Shown here in pieces: positions 8,383 to 16,589 of a DNA stretch of 64,000 bases. A program made the translations under genes and the position numbers. Positions within the stretch are counted from its first letter, which is position 1; every line of letters begins with the position of its first letter. Below the pieces are notes generated by a model, which did not search any database, was not told the DNA's origin, and worked only from the letters and a program-made list of their open reading frames with translations. The stretch is taken from positions 2,435,001 to 2,499,000 of the forward strand of contig NC_016745.1 in NCBI RefSeq assembly GCF_000243075.1, given 5' to 3'. This DNA is from Oceanimonas sp. GK1 (GTDB lineage: Bacteria > Pseudomonadota > Gammaproteobacteria > Enterobacterales > Aeromonadaceae).

Positions 8383-9115
8383 GAACACTTCACTCCATGT
8401 ATATACAATAAAAAGAAAGCCAAACTTATTTTTGTGCACATTGCCAACCACTATTGCTGACAAAGACAACAACACCTTCAATTTCTGTGTAATGCACCTG
8501 AACGAACTCCCTGCTCAGGCTTGAACACTATAACCTTATATTTATGACAAATGCATTAAAATAATTTCTTTCAATAAAAACAAAGTCATTCATCATTATT
8601 TAAATAGAATAACGGGTGTAGAAAAATAACAAACCCTCATTCAGACCGAATAAAATCAACAAAAAATCATTAAAAACATAATGTTGTAAACAACACCCAC
8701 ACAGCTGCGGATTCCACACTTCAATACTGACTGATTTTTAGTGATTATTTATGCATTGAACGTATTAAAAAGTTTTTTAACCGTTCAACCGAAAAATGAA
8801 ATGTTAACAAGCCATTTACAACTAATGTTTTATCAGGTCTTGTGGACCATAAATCCTGACCCTGTTGTCGAAAATGTTTTTTTGCTTCGGCCATGCCGGC
8901 TCAGCGGGTCAACCAGCAAGATGGTCCTGTGATCACATCACACCTAAGGCACCGTCAGGCATCAGACACACCGGCTTCGCAACCACAGCCACCCGGCTCA
9001 AGGGGGCCGGCCGTGCCCCGTGTTCAGCTTTTGCCCAGTCTGGCCAGGTTTTCGGCCGAGTGTGCATACTATTAGAGCAAACAGACTGATTTTGCAGGGA
9101 AAGTCATTTTCAGTG
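8383..9115. other. Long AT-rich intergenic region upstream of the pha operon
   Basis: More than 700 bp without a credible gene. Bases from about 8520 to 8870 are much more AT-rich than the surroundings. The region holds the palindrome TGTTGTAAACAACA (8682-8695) and a partial CRP-like motif TGTGATCACATCACA (8929-8943) whose half-site spacing is one base short. Short open frames here have no ribosome-binding sites. The region presumably holds the pha promoter and its operator; an unrecognised small RNA is possible. Confidence 0.5.
8682..8695. promoter_or_regulatory. Palindromic operator candidate upstream of phaB
   Basis: A perfect 6-bp inverted repeat TGTTGT / ACAACA separated by AA lies about 300 bp before phaB in an AT-rich tract. 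Its form suits a dimeric repressor, but no regulator gene is adjacent and the distance to phaB is long. Confidence 0.3.
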
Positions 9116-9144
9116 TTGACAGCCCCAGGGCCAGCCTTTACCAT
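9116..9144 (+). promoter_or_regulatory. Promoter of the tRNA-Asn pair
   Basis: A consensus -35 TTGACA (9116-9121) is followed 17 bases later by TACCAT (9139-9144), about 27 bases before the first tRNA. Confidence 0.6.
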
Positions 9145-9170
9145 GCGCCACGCATTCAAGCGATGCCTCT

Positions 9171-9246
9171 TCCCCCTTAGTTCAGTCGGTAGAACGGCGG
9201 ACTGTTAATCCGTATGTCGCTGGTTCAAGTCCAGCAGGGGGAGCCA
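9171..9246 (+). tRNA. tRNA-Asn (anticodon GTT), copy 1
   Basis: 76 bases with encoded CCA. The acceptor stem TCCCCCT pairs with AGGGGGA. The anticodon loop is CTGTTAA with GTT, and the T-arm contains GGTTCAAGTCC. It is the first of two identical tandem copies. Confidence 0.97.
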
Positions 9247-9261
9247 GTTTAAAAAAGTTGT

Positions 9262-9337
9262 TCCCCCTTAGTTCAGTCGGTAGAACGGCGGACTGTTAAT
9301 CCGTATGTCGCTGGTTCAAGTCCAGCAGGGGGAGCCA
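9262..9337 (+). tRNA. tRNA-Asn (anticodon GTT), copy 2
   Basis: Identical to the first copy over all 76 bases and separated from it by 15 bases. It is probably co-transcribed from the promoter at 9116 and ended by the hairpin that follows. Confidence 0.97.
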
Positions 9338-9346
9338 GACACTGAG

Positions 9347-9372
9347 AAGCCGGCCCTGTGCCGGCTTTTTTG
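9347..9372 (+). terminator. Terminator after the tRNA-Asn pair
   Basis: Stem AGCCGG / CCGGCT (9348-9366) followed by a run of T. Confidence 0.85.
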
Positions 9373-9576
9373 TTGCTGCTGCCCCTTCACCGGCCGTACT
9401 CCTGTTCCGGCACCGCCGCGCCGCCCTTGTCATTCCCGCCGGCTTCGATCATCATGAGCACCAAGTGAGTAACACTGTTGCCCTGCTTCTGTTTTATCTG
9501 GCCCGTGAACCCGATCTTCGACAGACAGCGGCATGATCCTTCTGCTATTTATCCCGTTCTTACAAGGATACCGATT

Positions 9577-11400
9577 ATGCGGGAATCCCGTTCTTTCAGT
9601 CGGCCCCTGCTGTGGGTGGCCATGGTGCTGGTCTTGCTGAGCCTGCTGCTGCCCTGGTGGTCCACCCTGCGCGCCCTCGGCCATTGGCATCAGCAAGTGC
9701 AGCAGCAGCTTCCCGCCTTGCTGACCCCGGCGCCGGCTCCCCTGCCCTTTATTCCCGGCCTGGCCGAGTTGAGCCGGAGTACCCCGGCGGATGCCGGCAA
9801 CCAGGCCTGGTGGTTTGGTGAACTGGGTACGGTACAGCAGCTGGGCAGCGAAGCGGTGTTTTACCGGCTCGACACACACATGGCCACCCGCCAGTGGCTG
9901 AGCCTGTCCCTTCCTCTGATACTGGCCAGCCTGCTGCTCTGTGCCGGTTTGTATGGCCGCTACCGGCGGGCCATGGGCAACCGGCAGGCCTACCTCGGCC
10001 GCCTGTTACAGGAGCCGGAGCAGACGCACACCGAGCCGGAAGACGCCCTGGCCCAGGGCATTCTGGAGCTACACCGGCGTTACCGCCAGCAGCTGGACGG
10101 CATTCAGCGCGAGCTGGAAGAAGCCCAGCAACAAAGTAACCGGGACAGCCTCACCACCCTCGGCAACCGCTACGCCTTTCGCCGGGATCTGTCCCAATTG
10201 CTGGCCAATGAAAACCGCCTCGCCACCGCCACCCTGATGCTGGTGCGCGCCAGTGCCTTGCAGGACATCAACAGCCGTCATGGCTTTCAGGCCGGCGATC
10301 AGTATTTGCAGGACATTTCCCGGCTGGTGCGCAAGGTGATTCAGTCCCGACTGGGGGCTCATGCCTACCGCATCAGCGGCAGCGATATCGCCGTGCTGAT
10401 GCCGGGCCAGTGCGATCCCCTGGCCAAGGCCCTGGGCACCGAGCTGCAGCAGGAGCTGTACCATTACCAGGACGTGCACGAGCTGGACTGCGCCGCTTAT
10501 ATCGGCTTTACCCAGCTGCTGCCGGGGCAGTCTCCGGAAAGCATTCTGATCCGCGCCGATTCGGCCCTGGCCCAGGCCCAGAGCGGTGAGCCCAATGGCT
10601 GGCGGATGGTGCTGAAAAACAGTGACGACGAGGATCTGGGCGAGAGTCAGTGGCGCCAGCGGCTGCAAAGCATGCTTGACGGTGACCGCATTTGCCTGAT
10701 GGTCCAGCCGGCCCGACAGCTCAAACCGTCATTGCCCGGCTACAACGAGATTTTTACCCATTTCCCCAACGACAACGGCGGCGTCTACCCCGCCTCTACC
10801 GTGTTTGCCATGCTGCAGCGGCTGGGCATGTCGATGTTGTTTGAGCAAAAGATCATTGAAATGATTTTGCGCAAGGTGGCCGTTAACGAACTGCCAGCCC
10901 AGCGCTGGGCCATTAACCTGACTCCGGCCAGCCTGCAGCAGAGCTCCTTTCTGATCTGGCTGGAGCGGGTACTGATGCGCAACCCCAACGTCACCGCCGG
11001 TCTGGTGTTCGAGCTCGACGAGCATGTGCTGGAGCACCAGCTGACCAGCGGCAAGCGGCTGCTGGAAATGATCCGGCGCAGCGGCGCCCGCTCGGCCATC
11101 AGCAAATTTGGCCATGGCTACGGCTCGTTCCGGCTGCTCAAGGATCTCAAGCCCGACTACGTCAAGCTGGATCCAGAGCTGGTACGCCACCTGCAAGACG
11201 ACAGCGCCAATCAGCAATTTGTGCGCATGATCATCGATCTGGCCCAGCGACTGGGCTGTCACGTGGTGGCGGAAGGGGTGGAAACGGAAGATCAGAAGCG
11301 ACTGCTGGAAACCATGTATATCGACGGCGTACAAGGCTATCTGATCAGCAAACCCGTGCCCCTGGCCGACTTCAAGGGGCTGACGCTGACCTCGGTTTAA
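9577..11400 (+). CDS. csrD: CsrD/MshH-like protein with degenerate GGDEF and EAL domains
   Basis: Membrane protein of 607 residues, start chosen at ATG 9577 with AAGGA upstream. Two transmembrane segments (about 12-30 and 110-130) flank a periplasmic stretch. A linker helix, a GGDEF-fold domain (from about 190) and an EAL-fold domain (from about 365) follow. The GGDEF motif is replaced by SGSDI, and the EAL motif is absent at the expected place (CLMVQPARQL). Later EAL-fold blocks such as VVAEGVETEDQ remain. E. coli CsrD is also degenerate at both sites and binds no c-di-GMP; it targets the CsrB/CsrC sRNAs for RNase E decay. By family logic this protein tunes the Csr system rather than making or breaking c-di-GMP. 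The symbol is by similarity of architecture and length. Confidence 0.75.
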   Translation: MRESRSFSRPLLWVAMVLVLLSLLLPWWSTLRALGHWHQQVQQQLPALLTPAPAPLPFIPGLAELSRSTPADAGNQAWWFGELGTVQQLGSEAVFYRLDTHMATRQWLSLSLPLILASLLLCAGLYGRYRRAMGNRQAYLGRLLQEPEQTHTEPEDALAQGILELHRRYRQQLDGIQRELEEAQQQSNRDSLTTLGNRYAFRRDLSQLLANENRLATATLMLVRASALQDINSRHGFQAGDQYLQDISRLVRKVIQSRLGAHAYRISGSDIAVLMPGQCDPLAKALGTELQQELYHYQDVHELDCAAYIGFTQLLPGQSPESILIRADSALAQAQSGEPNGWRMVLKNSDDEDLGESQWRQRLQSMLDGDRICLMVQPARQLKPSLPGYNEIFTHFPNDNGGVYPASTVFAMLQRLGMSMLFEQKIIEMILRKVAVNELPAQRWAINLTPASLQQSSFLIWLERVLMRNPNVTAGLVFELDEHVLEHQLTSGKRLLEMIRRSGARSAISKFGHGYGSFRLLKDLKPDYVKLDPELVRHLQDDSANQQFVRMIIDLAQRLGCHVVAEGVETEDQKRLLETMYIDGVQGYLISKPVPLADFKGLTLTSV

Positions 11401-11885
11401 GCCGATTTCAGCTTGATCAAATAGTTGATAAGCTCACCCAGATGGCGGTAACGGGTGAGCTCTTCCGCGCTGTAGCGGGTAGACATGGTGGACGGATTTT
11501 TACGATGCTTGAGGTAGCGCAGGATCTGCAGGCGGTTAAACCCACCCACCTTGTACACGAGCTGCAGCAGGGTCTGCACCTGCTCTTCATCCAGGCCACA
11601 CAGGCCGGCATAGTCCTGATTGAGCGGGCTGTAAATGTCCACGTCCACTTCCGTCAACCGGCCCTGCTCGTGCAGGTATTCCAGCCACTGCTCCACGTCC
11701 ATGGGTTTGGCTCCCGACAGCAGCTCAAAGTGCCCCCGGCCGCTGCGGCACCCCGACAGCAGGGTTACCGCCAGGGCGTCGCTGTTGCCGCTGAACCCGA
11801 CCTCGCCCTGCTCGCTCCAGTCCAGCGCCTGAATGCGAATTTCCGCCTGACCGCCTTCGCCGTCCCTGACCTTGAAAATAAACAC
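11397..11885 (-). CDS. Hypothetical protein, convergent with the csrD-like gene
   Basis: 162-residue soluble protein that I do not recognise. It starts at GTG 11883-11885 with GGAG eight bases upstream. It contains neither signal peptide nor membrane segment. The N-terminal half looks like beta strands (IFKVRDGEGG, IRIQALDW). The C-terminal half is helical and basic (LQILRYLKHRKNPS, YRHLGELINYLIKLKSA). Its stop overlaps the stop of the csrD-like gene by 4 bp on the opposite strand. Codon use matches the neighbours. Confidence 0.75.
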   Translation of the reverse strand: MFIFKVRDGEGGQAEIRIQALDWSEQGEVGFSGNSDALAVTLLSGCRSGRGHFELLSGAKPMDVEQWLEYLHEQGRLTEVDVDIYSPLNQDYAGLCGLDEEQVQTLLQLVYKVGGFNRLQILRYLKHRKNPSTMSTRYSAEELTRYRHLGELINYLIKLKSA

Positions 11886-12022
11886 GCCGTCTCCGCCGGT
11901 TGCGATAAAGAGTCAATCTTGGCGTAATAGCCGGTGTGAGTCAAAGCCGGACTTCACAGCCCGCCGCCGTGGGTGTAAGGTTCGCCGCTCAAACTTGTTT
12001 TTCCGCTGTCGCAGGAGTTGTC

Positions 12023-12418
12023 ATGATGCCCAATAAGGAAGTCACCTACACCATATCCGAATTGGCCGACGAGTTTGATGTGACCCCGCGCACCCTCCGC
12101 CACTACGAGGAGCTGGGCCTGCTGATGCCCAAACGCAGGGGCAACAGCCGCATTTACAGTCACAAAGACCGCATTCGCCTGACCCTGACCCTGCGCGGCA
12201 AACGGCTCGGTTTCAGCCTGGCGGAAATGCGCGAACTGTTTGAACTTTACGACGCCGAGCACAGCACCCGCCCCCAGCTGCATTCCATGATCGCCATGAT
12301 CGCGGAAAAACGCATTGTGCTGCAGCAGCAGCAGGACGACATTGAAAAAGTACTGGCCGAGCTGGACGCCGCCGACATCAAGGCGCGGGAAGCCCTGGAG
12401 AGAATGAAACATCATTGA
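12023..12418 (+). CDS. MerR family transcriptional regulator, LiuR-like
   Basis: 131-residue regulator. The start at ATG 12023 has AGGAG upstream. The N-terminal MerR winged helix (YTISELADEFDVTPRTLRHYEELGLL) is followed by RGNSRIYSHKDRIRL and a coiled-coil dimerisation helix with several Gln residues (LQQQQDDIEKVLAEL). It lacks the cysteines of metal-sensing MerR members. The block LRGKRLGFSLAEMRELFELYD closely resembles LiuR, which controls branched-chain amino acid and isovalerate catabolism. No liu genes are adjacent, so the target is inferred only from family. Confidence 0.85.
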   Translation: MMPNKEVTYTISELADEFDVTPRTLRHYEELGLLMPKRRGNSRIYSHKDRIRLTLTLRGKRLGFSLAEMRELFELYDAEHSTRPQLHSMIAMIAEKRIVLQQQQDDIEKVLAELDAADIKAREALERMKHH

Positions 12419-12440
12419 TACGTCTGACGTAAGACGTGAT

Positions 12441-12466
12441 AAGCCCCGCAAAGGCGGGGCTTTTGG
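12441..12466. terminator. Terminator between the merR-type gene and aroA
   Basis: A 9-bp perfect stem AAGCCCCGC / GCGGGGCTT (12441-12462) followed by T residues lies between two convergent genes and can serve both. Confidence 0.85.
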
Positions 12467-12468
12467 CT

Positions 12469-13755
12469 TTATTCGCTTATGCTGACGCTGGCCAGCTTGT
12501 CGAAGTAGTCCGGAAAGGTCTTGGAGGTACAGCCCGGATCCAGGATCACCACCGGGGTATCGCTCAGCGCCACCAGTGAAAAACACATGGCGATGCGGTG
12601 ATCGTTGTAGGTGGCGATTTCCGCCTCCTGCAGCACCGGCGCCGGGGTCACCACCAGGTAGTCTTCCCCTTCTTCCACCTCGACACCCAGCTTTTTCAGC
12701 TCGGTGGCCATGGCGTACAGCCGGTCGGTTTCCTTTACCCGCCAGTTGTAGATGTTGCGAATGCGGGTGGTGCCTTCGGCAAACAAGGCGGTGGTGGCAA
12801 TGGTCATGGCCGCATCGGGAATGTGGTTCATGTCCATGTCTACCGCCTTCAGCGGCCCCGTATGCTCGGCCTCGATAAAGTCATCCCCCCAGGTGATCTT
12901 CGCGCCCATGGCTTCCAGCACATCGGCAAAGCGAATGTCGCCCTGAATGCTGTCACGCCCGATACCGGTGACCCGCACCCGGCCCTTGATGGCGCCGGCG
13001 GCCAGGAAATAGGAGGCGGAGGATGCATCCCCTTCCACCAGAAAGGCCCCCGGCGACACATAGGTCTGGTTGCCGGTGATGTAAAAGGTCTGGTAATCGT
13101 CGTGCTCCACCACCACCCCGAACTGTTTCATGATATGCAGGGTGATATCGATGTAGGGCTTGGACACCAGTTCGCCCTTGATATGAATGCGGGTATCGCC
13201 CGAGGCCATGGGGGCGGCCATCAGGAAGGCGGTGAGGAACTGGCTGGAAACGGAACCGTCGATGTGGACATCGCCGCCCCACAGGCCCTTGCCGTTGATG
13301 AACACCGGCGGATAACCGTCGGTCTTGAGATAGCTGATGTCGGCCCCCGCTTCCCGCAGGGCATCCACCAAGTGACCGATGGGGCGCTCCCACATGCGCG
13401 GCTCACCGGTCAGGGTAAACTCGCCGGTGCCCAGGCACAGGGCGGCGCACAGCGGACGCATGGCGGTGCCGGCATTGCCGAGAAACAGCGACAGCGGCTC
13501 GGCGGCGCTAAACGCCCGGCCCAGACCGTGCACCACGCACTCGGTCTTGTCGTCCGACAACTCGTACTGCACCCCCAGCTGCTTGAGGGCGTCCAGCATG
13601 TGACGAATATCATCGCTGTCGAGCAGGTTGGTCAGGCGCGTGGTGCCCTGAGCCAGGGCCGCCAGCAGCAGCGCCCGGTTCGACACCGACTTGGAGCCGG
13701 GCAGGTTCACCGTGCCCTCCACCCGGGCAATGGGAGATAGTTTAAGGCTTTCCAT
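12469..13755 (-). CDS. aroA: 3-phosphoshikimate 1-carboxyvinyltransferase (EPSP synthase)
   Basis: Sixth step of the shikimate pathway: transfers enolpyruvate from PEP to shikimate 3-phosphate. 428 residues, as in E. coli. [18 protein letters not shown] near the N-terminus binds shikimate 3-phosphate. [15 protein letters not shown] is the class I signature with the Gly and Pro typical of glyphosate-sensitive enzymes, and GEDYLVVTP and YNDHRIAM lie in the C-terminal half. AGGAAG precedes the ATG. It follows hisC and serC on the same strand; two hairpins separate it from hisC. Confidence 0.98.
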   Translation of the reverse strand: MESLKLSPIARVEGTVNLPGSKSVSNRALLLAALAQGTTRLTNLLDSDDIRHMLDALKQLGVQYELSDDKTECVVHGLGRAFSAAEPLSLFLGNAGTAMRPLCAALCLGTGEFTLTGEPRMWERPIGHLVDALREAGADISYLKTDGYPPVFINGKGLWGGDVHIDGSVSSQFLTAFLMAAPMASGDTRIHIKGELVSKPYIDITLHIMKQFGVVVEHDDYQTFYITGNQTYVSPGAFLVEGDASSASYFLAAGAIKGRVRVTGIGRDSIQGDIRFADVLEAMGAKITWGDDFIEAEHTGPLKAVDMDMNHIPDAAMTIATTALFAEGTTRIRNIYNWRVKETDRLYAMATELKKLGVEVEEGEDYLVVTPAPVLQEAEIATYNDHRIAMCFSLVALSDTPVVILDPGCTSKTFPDYFDKLASVSISE

Positions 13756-13791
13756 AATCTTCCTGGAGATGGGATAAAACGTTCGAAGCTA

Positions 13792-13844
13792 CCCTGACGT
13801 TATCAGGGGTTCATCAACAGGGCAAGCGGCTTGCCCTGTTGATG
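13792..13844 (-). other. Two hairpins between hisC and aroA
   Basis: A perfect 15-bp stem with a 3-base loop (13812-13844, arms beginning CATCAACAGGGCAAG) stands next to a shorter stem CCCTGA / TCAGGG (13792-13808). Neither is followed by a T-run in the direction of aroA. They are better read as REP-like or mRNA-processing structures than as a full terminator. Confidence 0.7.
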
Positions 13845-13858
13845 GTCGGCAGTAGCAA

Positions 13859-14968
13859 TCAGGCGGCTCGACCCAGCACTGTCTTCAACGCCTCAATACA
13901 GCGGCGGTTTTCAGCTTCAAGGCCAATGCTGATGCGCAGGCAGGTGGGCAGGCCGTAGCCCGCGATGGGCCGCACAATGACCCCTTCCCGCAGCAATGCC
14001 TGATAGACCGGGCCGGCGTCGCGCTGCAGATCCAGGGTAATGAAATTGCCCCTGGAGGGAATGTAGCTCAGCCCCTGCTCCCTGAAGAAGGCTTCATACA
14101 TGGCCATGCCCTGGCTGTTCAGGGCCACCGCCTCGGCGAGATAAGCCTCATCGGCCAGCGCCGCTTCCGCCGCCACCAGGGCCAGACTGTTGCAGTTAAA
14201 CGGCTCGCGCACTCGGTTCAGTACCGATACCAGCTCGGGATGGCACACCATGTAACCCACCCGCAGTCCCGCCAGGCCGTAGGCCTTGGAGAAGGTGCGC
14301 GACACGATAAGATTCGGGTATTGCTTCAGCCAGTCGATGGACGGCAGGCGCTCTTCCTCGGCCACGTACTCGGTATAGGCCTCGTCCAGTACCACCAGCA
14401 CCTGTTCCGGCACGCGGTCCATAAAGGCCTTTACTTCCTCTTTGGTGAGGAAGGTGCCGGTCGGGTTGTTGGGGTTGGTGATGCACACCAGCCGGGTAGC
14501 GGGAGTGATTGCCGCCGCCATGGCGTCGAGATCGTGGCCGCAGTCAACCGCCGGCACTTCCACCGCTTTGGCGCCATGAGCCTGGGTGGCCAGGGCGTAG
14601 ACGATAAAGGTGTACTGGGAATAAACCACTTCCTGCTCTGGCCCCACAAAGGTGTGGAACAAGAGATCAATCAGCTCGTTGGAGCCGTTGCCCAGGATCA
14701 GTTGATCGATATTCACCTGAAGCTTGTTGGCCAACGCCGTTTTCAAGGCAAAACCGTTGGCATCGGGATAGCGCGCCAGCTCCGGCAGCGCCTTCTGAAT
14801 GGCGGCAATGGCCTTGGGGCCAGGCCCCAGCGGGTTTTCGTTGGAGGCCAGCTTGACGCTGTGACTGATGCCGAGCTCCCGCTCCAGCTCTTCCACCGGC
14901 TTGCCCGGCTGATAAGGATGCAGCCCCGGAACGCCCGGGTTGGCCAGGGCCAGAAAATCAATACTCAC
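13859..14968 (-). CDS. hisC: Histidinol-phosphate aminotransferase (HisC2 type)
   Basis: PLP-dependent class I/II aminotransferase of 369 residues. The start was chosen at GTG 14966-14968 with AAGGAG upstream; the longer open frame runs back into repeat DNA. Motifs include NENPLGPGPKA near the N-terminus, NPNNPTGTF, the Asp of VVLDEAYTEY, and the Schiff-base Lys in SRTFSKAYGLAGLRVGY. It lies between serC and aroA, as the hisC2 paralogue does in pseudomonads. There it also acts in aromatic amino acid transamination, so a role in Tyr/Phe synthesis is likely in addition to histidine. Confidence 0.93.
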   Translation of the reverse strand: MSIDFLALANPGVPGLHPYQPGKPVEELERELGISHSVKLASNENPLGPGPKAIAAIQKALPELARYPDANGFALKTALANKLQVNIDQLILGNGSNELIDLLFHTFVGPEQEVVYSQYTFIVYALATQAHGAKAVEVPAVDCGHDLDAMAAAITPATRLVCITNPNNPTGTFLTKEEVKAFMDRVPEQVLVVLDEAYTEYVAEEERLPSIDWLKQYPNLIVSRTFSKAYGLAGLRVGYMVCHPELVSVLNRVREPFNCNSLALVAAEAALADEAYLAEAVALNSQGMAMYEAFFREQGLSYIPSRGNFITLDLQRDAGPVYQALLREGVIVRPIAGYGLPTCLRISIGLEAENRRCIEALKTVLGRAA

Positions 14969-15045
14969 AATGGCTCCTTGTATATATTCTGATGACTTTA
15001 GCCCACAGACTGTCGTGGTTTGTATGGCCGTGCAAGCTCGTCGGT

Positions 15046-15144
15046 CAAGGGGTATCTGTTTCGCCGACACGCCGTAAACACATCCATGTGGGCTCCACTG
15101 CGCCATCCCTGGCGCAGAGGGTACGGCGAAACAGATACCCCTTG
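15046..15144. repeat. Palindromic repeat with 21-bp terminal inverted repeats
   Basis: The arms 15046-15066 and 15124-15144 are perfect reverse complements (the left arm begins CAAGGGGTATCTG). A second stem CTGCGCCA / TGGCGCAG at 15098-15117 lies inside. The element is 99 bp long and lies just upstream of hisC. It looks like a dispersed intergenic palindrome or small MITE. Confidence 0.8.
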
Positions 15145-15203
15145 CCCTTCTCGCGCAATACCGAGCCGTCAGGCAGACTCTGGCAGGCGATCCTCAACAT
15201 ACA

Positions 15204-15319
15204 CGAAGCAGCAGCGGGGATTGCCGAAGCCGACCATAAAATGCCATGGATGGCATTTTCGAGCGCCCCATGGAGGGGCTTGAAGCGTGTCGGCGGAGTG
15301 CAACCGCGCTGCTGCTTCG
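15204..15319. repeat. MITE-like repeat, copy A (13-bp terminal inverted repeats)
   Basis: 116-bp element bounded by CGAAGCAGCAGCG (15204-15216) and its exact reverse complement (15307-15319). The inner part carries ATGCCATGGATGGCAT and GAAGCGTGTCGGCGGAGTG. The same words recur in inverted orientation at 53220-53415, which identifies a repeat family. Confidence 0.85.
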
Positions 15320-15371
15320 CATGGCGAGTTCACAGCCATTCGTGACTTAAAGACAACTTAAGACTTGAGGC

Positions 15372-16457
15372 TTATTTCGCGTGCCGCTTGGCGAACGCAT
15401 CCATAAAGTCGACCAGCGCCTGTACCCCTTCAATGGGCATGGCGTTGTACACGCTGGCACGCATGCCGCCCACGATGCGGTGGCCCTTGAGCGCCAGCAG
15501 ACCGGCGGCCTTGGCTTCCTTCAGGAAGGCGTCGTTGAGGGACTCGTCCTTCAGCTGAAACGGAATGTTCATCCAGGAACGGGCACTGGGGTGCACCCGG
15601 TTCTCATAGAAATCACTGCCGTCCACGTAGCTGTAAAGCAGCTCGGCCTTGGCCTGGTTCTGCTTGCCGATGGCTTCTACCCCACCCTTTTCTTTCAGCC
15701 ACTGGAATACCAGACCGGCCAGATACCAGGCGTAAGTGGGCGGCGTATTGAGCATGGAATCGGCCTTGGCCATGGCGGCGTAGTCCATGATGGCCGGCAC
15801 ATTGGCGCAGGCCTGGTCGAGCAGATCGTCGCGCACGATCACCACCGCCAGGCCGGAGGGGCCGATGTTCTTCTGGGCGCCGGCATAAATGATGCCGAAC
15901 TTGCTCACGTCCACCGGGCGGGAAAGAATGGTGGAGGACATGTCCGCCACCAGGGGCACGTCGCCGGTGTCGGGAATAAAGTCGTACTCAATGCCTTCCA
16001 CGGTTTCGTTCGGGCAGTAATGTACGTAGGCGGCGGAGGGATCCAGATCCCAGCTGGTAGCCAGTTTGCGCGGCTCTTCGCCGGCTTCAAAGCCGTCCAG
16101 CACCCGTACCTGGCCCACCTTCTCGGCCTCGGCCACGGCGGCGCGGGACCACTGACCGGTCACGATGTAATCGGCCCTGGCGTTCTTGCCCATCAGGTTC
16201 AGCGGCACGGCGGCAAACTGGCCGCGACCACCGCCCTGCAGGAACAACACCTTGTAATTGTCGGGGATGTGCATCAGCTCGCGCAGATCCCGCTCGGCCT
16301 GGGCCGCCACCGCCATGTAATCGGCACCGCGATGGCTGAGCTCCATCACCGACACGCCCAACCCGTTAAAGTCGCGAAACTCGGCCTGCGCCCGCTGCAT
16401 CACTTCCACCGGCAGCATGGCCGGACCTGCGCTGAAGTTGTAAACCATCTTCTCCAT
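15372..16457 (-). CDS. serC: Phosphoserine aminotransferase
   Basis: PLP enzyme making 3-phosphoserine for serine synthesis, also used in pyridoxal phosphate synthesis. 361 residues, as in E. coli (362). The N-terminus [15 protein letters not shown] is diagnostic; [17 protein letters not shown] and the PLP Lys in [13 protein letters not shown] follow. [16 protein letters not shown] lies near the C-terminus. The first ATG is used here; an ATG three codons later is possible. gyrA is upstream but has its own terminator, so serC probably has a separate promoter. hisC follows after 403 bp of repeats. Confidence 0.97.
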   Translation of the reverse strand: MEKMVYNFSAGPAMLPVEVMQRAQAEFRDFNGLGVSVMELSHRGADYMAVAAQAERDLRELMHIPDNYKVLFLQGGGRGQFAAVPLNLMGKNARADYIVTGQWSRAAVAEAEKVGQVRVLDGFEAGEEPRKLATSWDLDPSAAYVHYCPNETVEGIEYDFIPDTGDVPLVADMSSTILSRPVDVSKFGIIYAGAQKNIGPSGLAVVIVRDDLLDQACANVPAIMDYAAMAKADSMLNTPPTYAWYLAGLVFQWLKEKGGVEAIGKQNQAKAELLYSYVDGSDFYENRVHPSARSWMNIPFQLKDESLNDAFLKEAKAAGLLALKGHRIVGGMRASVYNAMPIEGVQALVDFMDAFAKRHAK

Positions 16458-16563
16458 TTTCCCTGAGTTAACCTGCTAATGTGGAACACCGTGAACTCGG
16501 TGCTTTCATCGTTTTACACGGCGCGCAAGCGCCAAGTCAAAGCAAAAATGTGACTTCAATTAC

Positions 16564-16586
16564 AAAAAAGAGGCCCGCAGGCCTCA
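16564..16586 (-). terminator. Terminator of gyrA
   Basis: In the minus direction a GAGGCC / GGCCTC stem (16570-16585) is followed by six T residues, just after the gyrA stop. Confidence 0.9.
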
Positions 16587-16589
16587 GTG

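Noticed and set aside
8929..8943. CRP-like site TGTGATCACATCACA upstream of the pha operon
   Set aside because: The TGTGA and TCACA half-sites are separated by five bases instead of six, and the site is about 550 bp from phaB. Too weak to list as a feature.
9171..9337. Tandem tRNA-Asn copies as an integration site of a mobile element
   Set aside because: Two full identical tRNAs with CCA, a shared promoter and a terminator, but no integrase gene and no partial tRNA copy elsewhere in the window.
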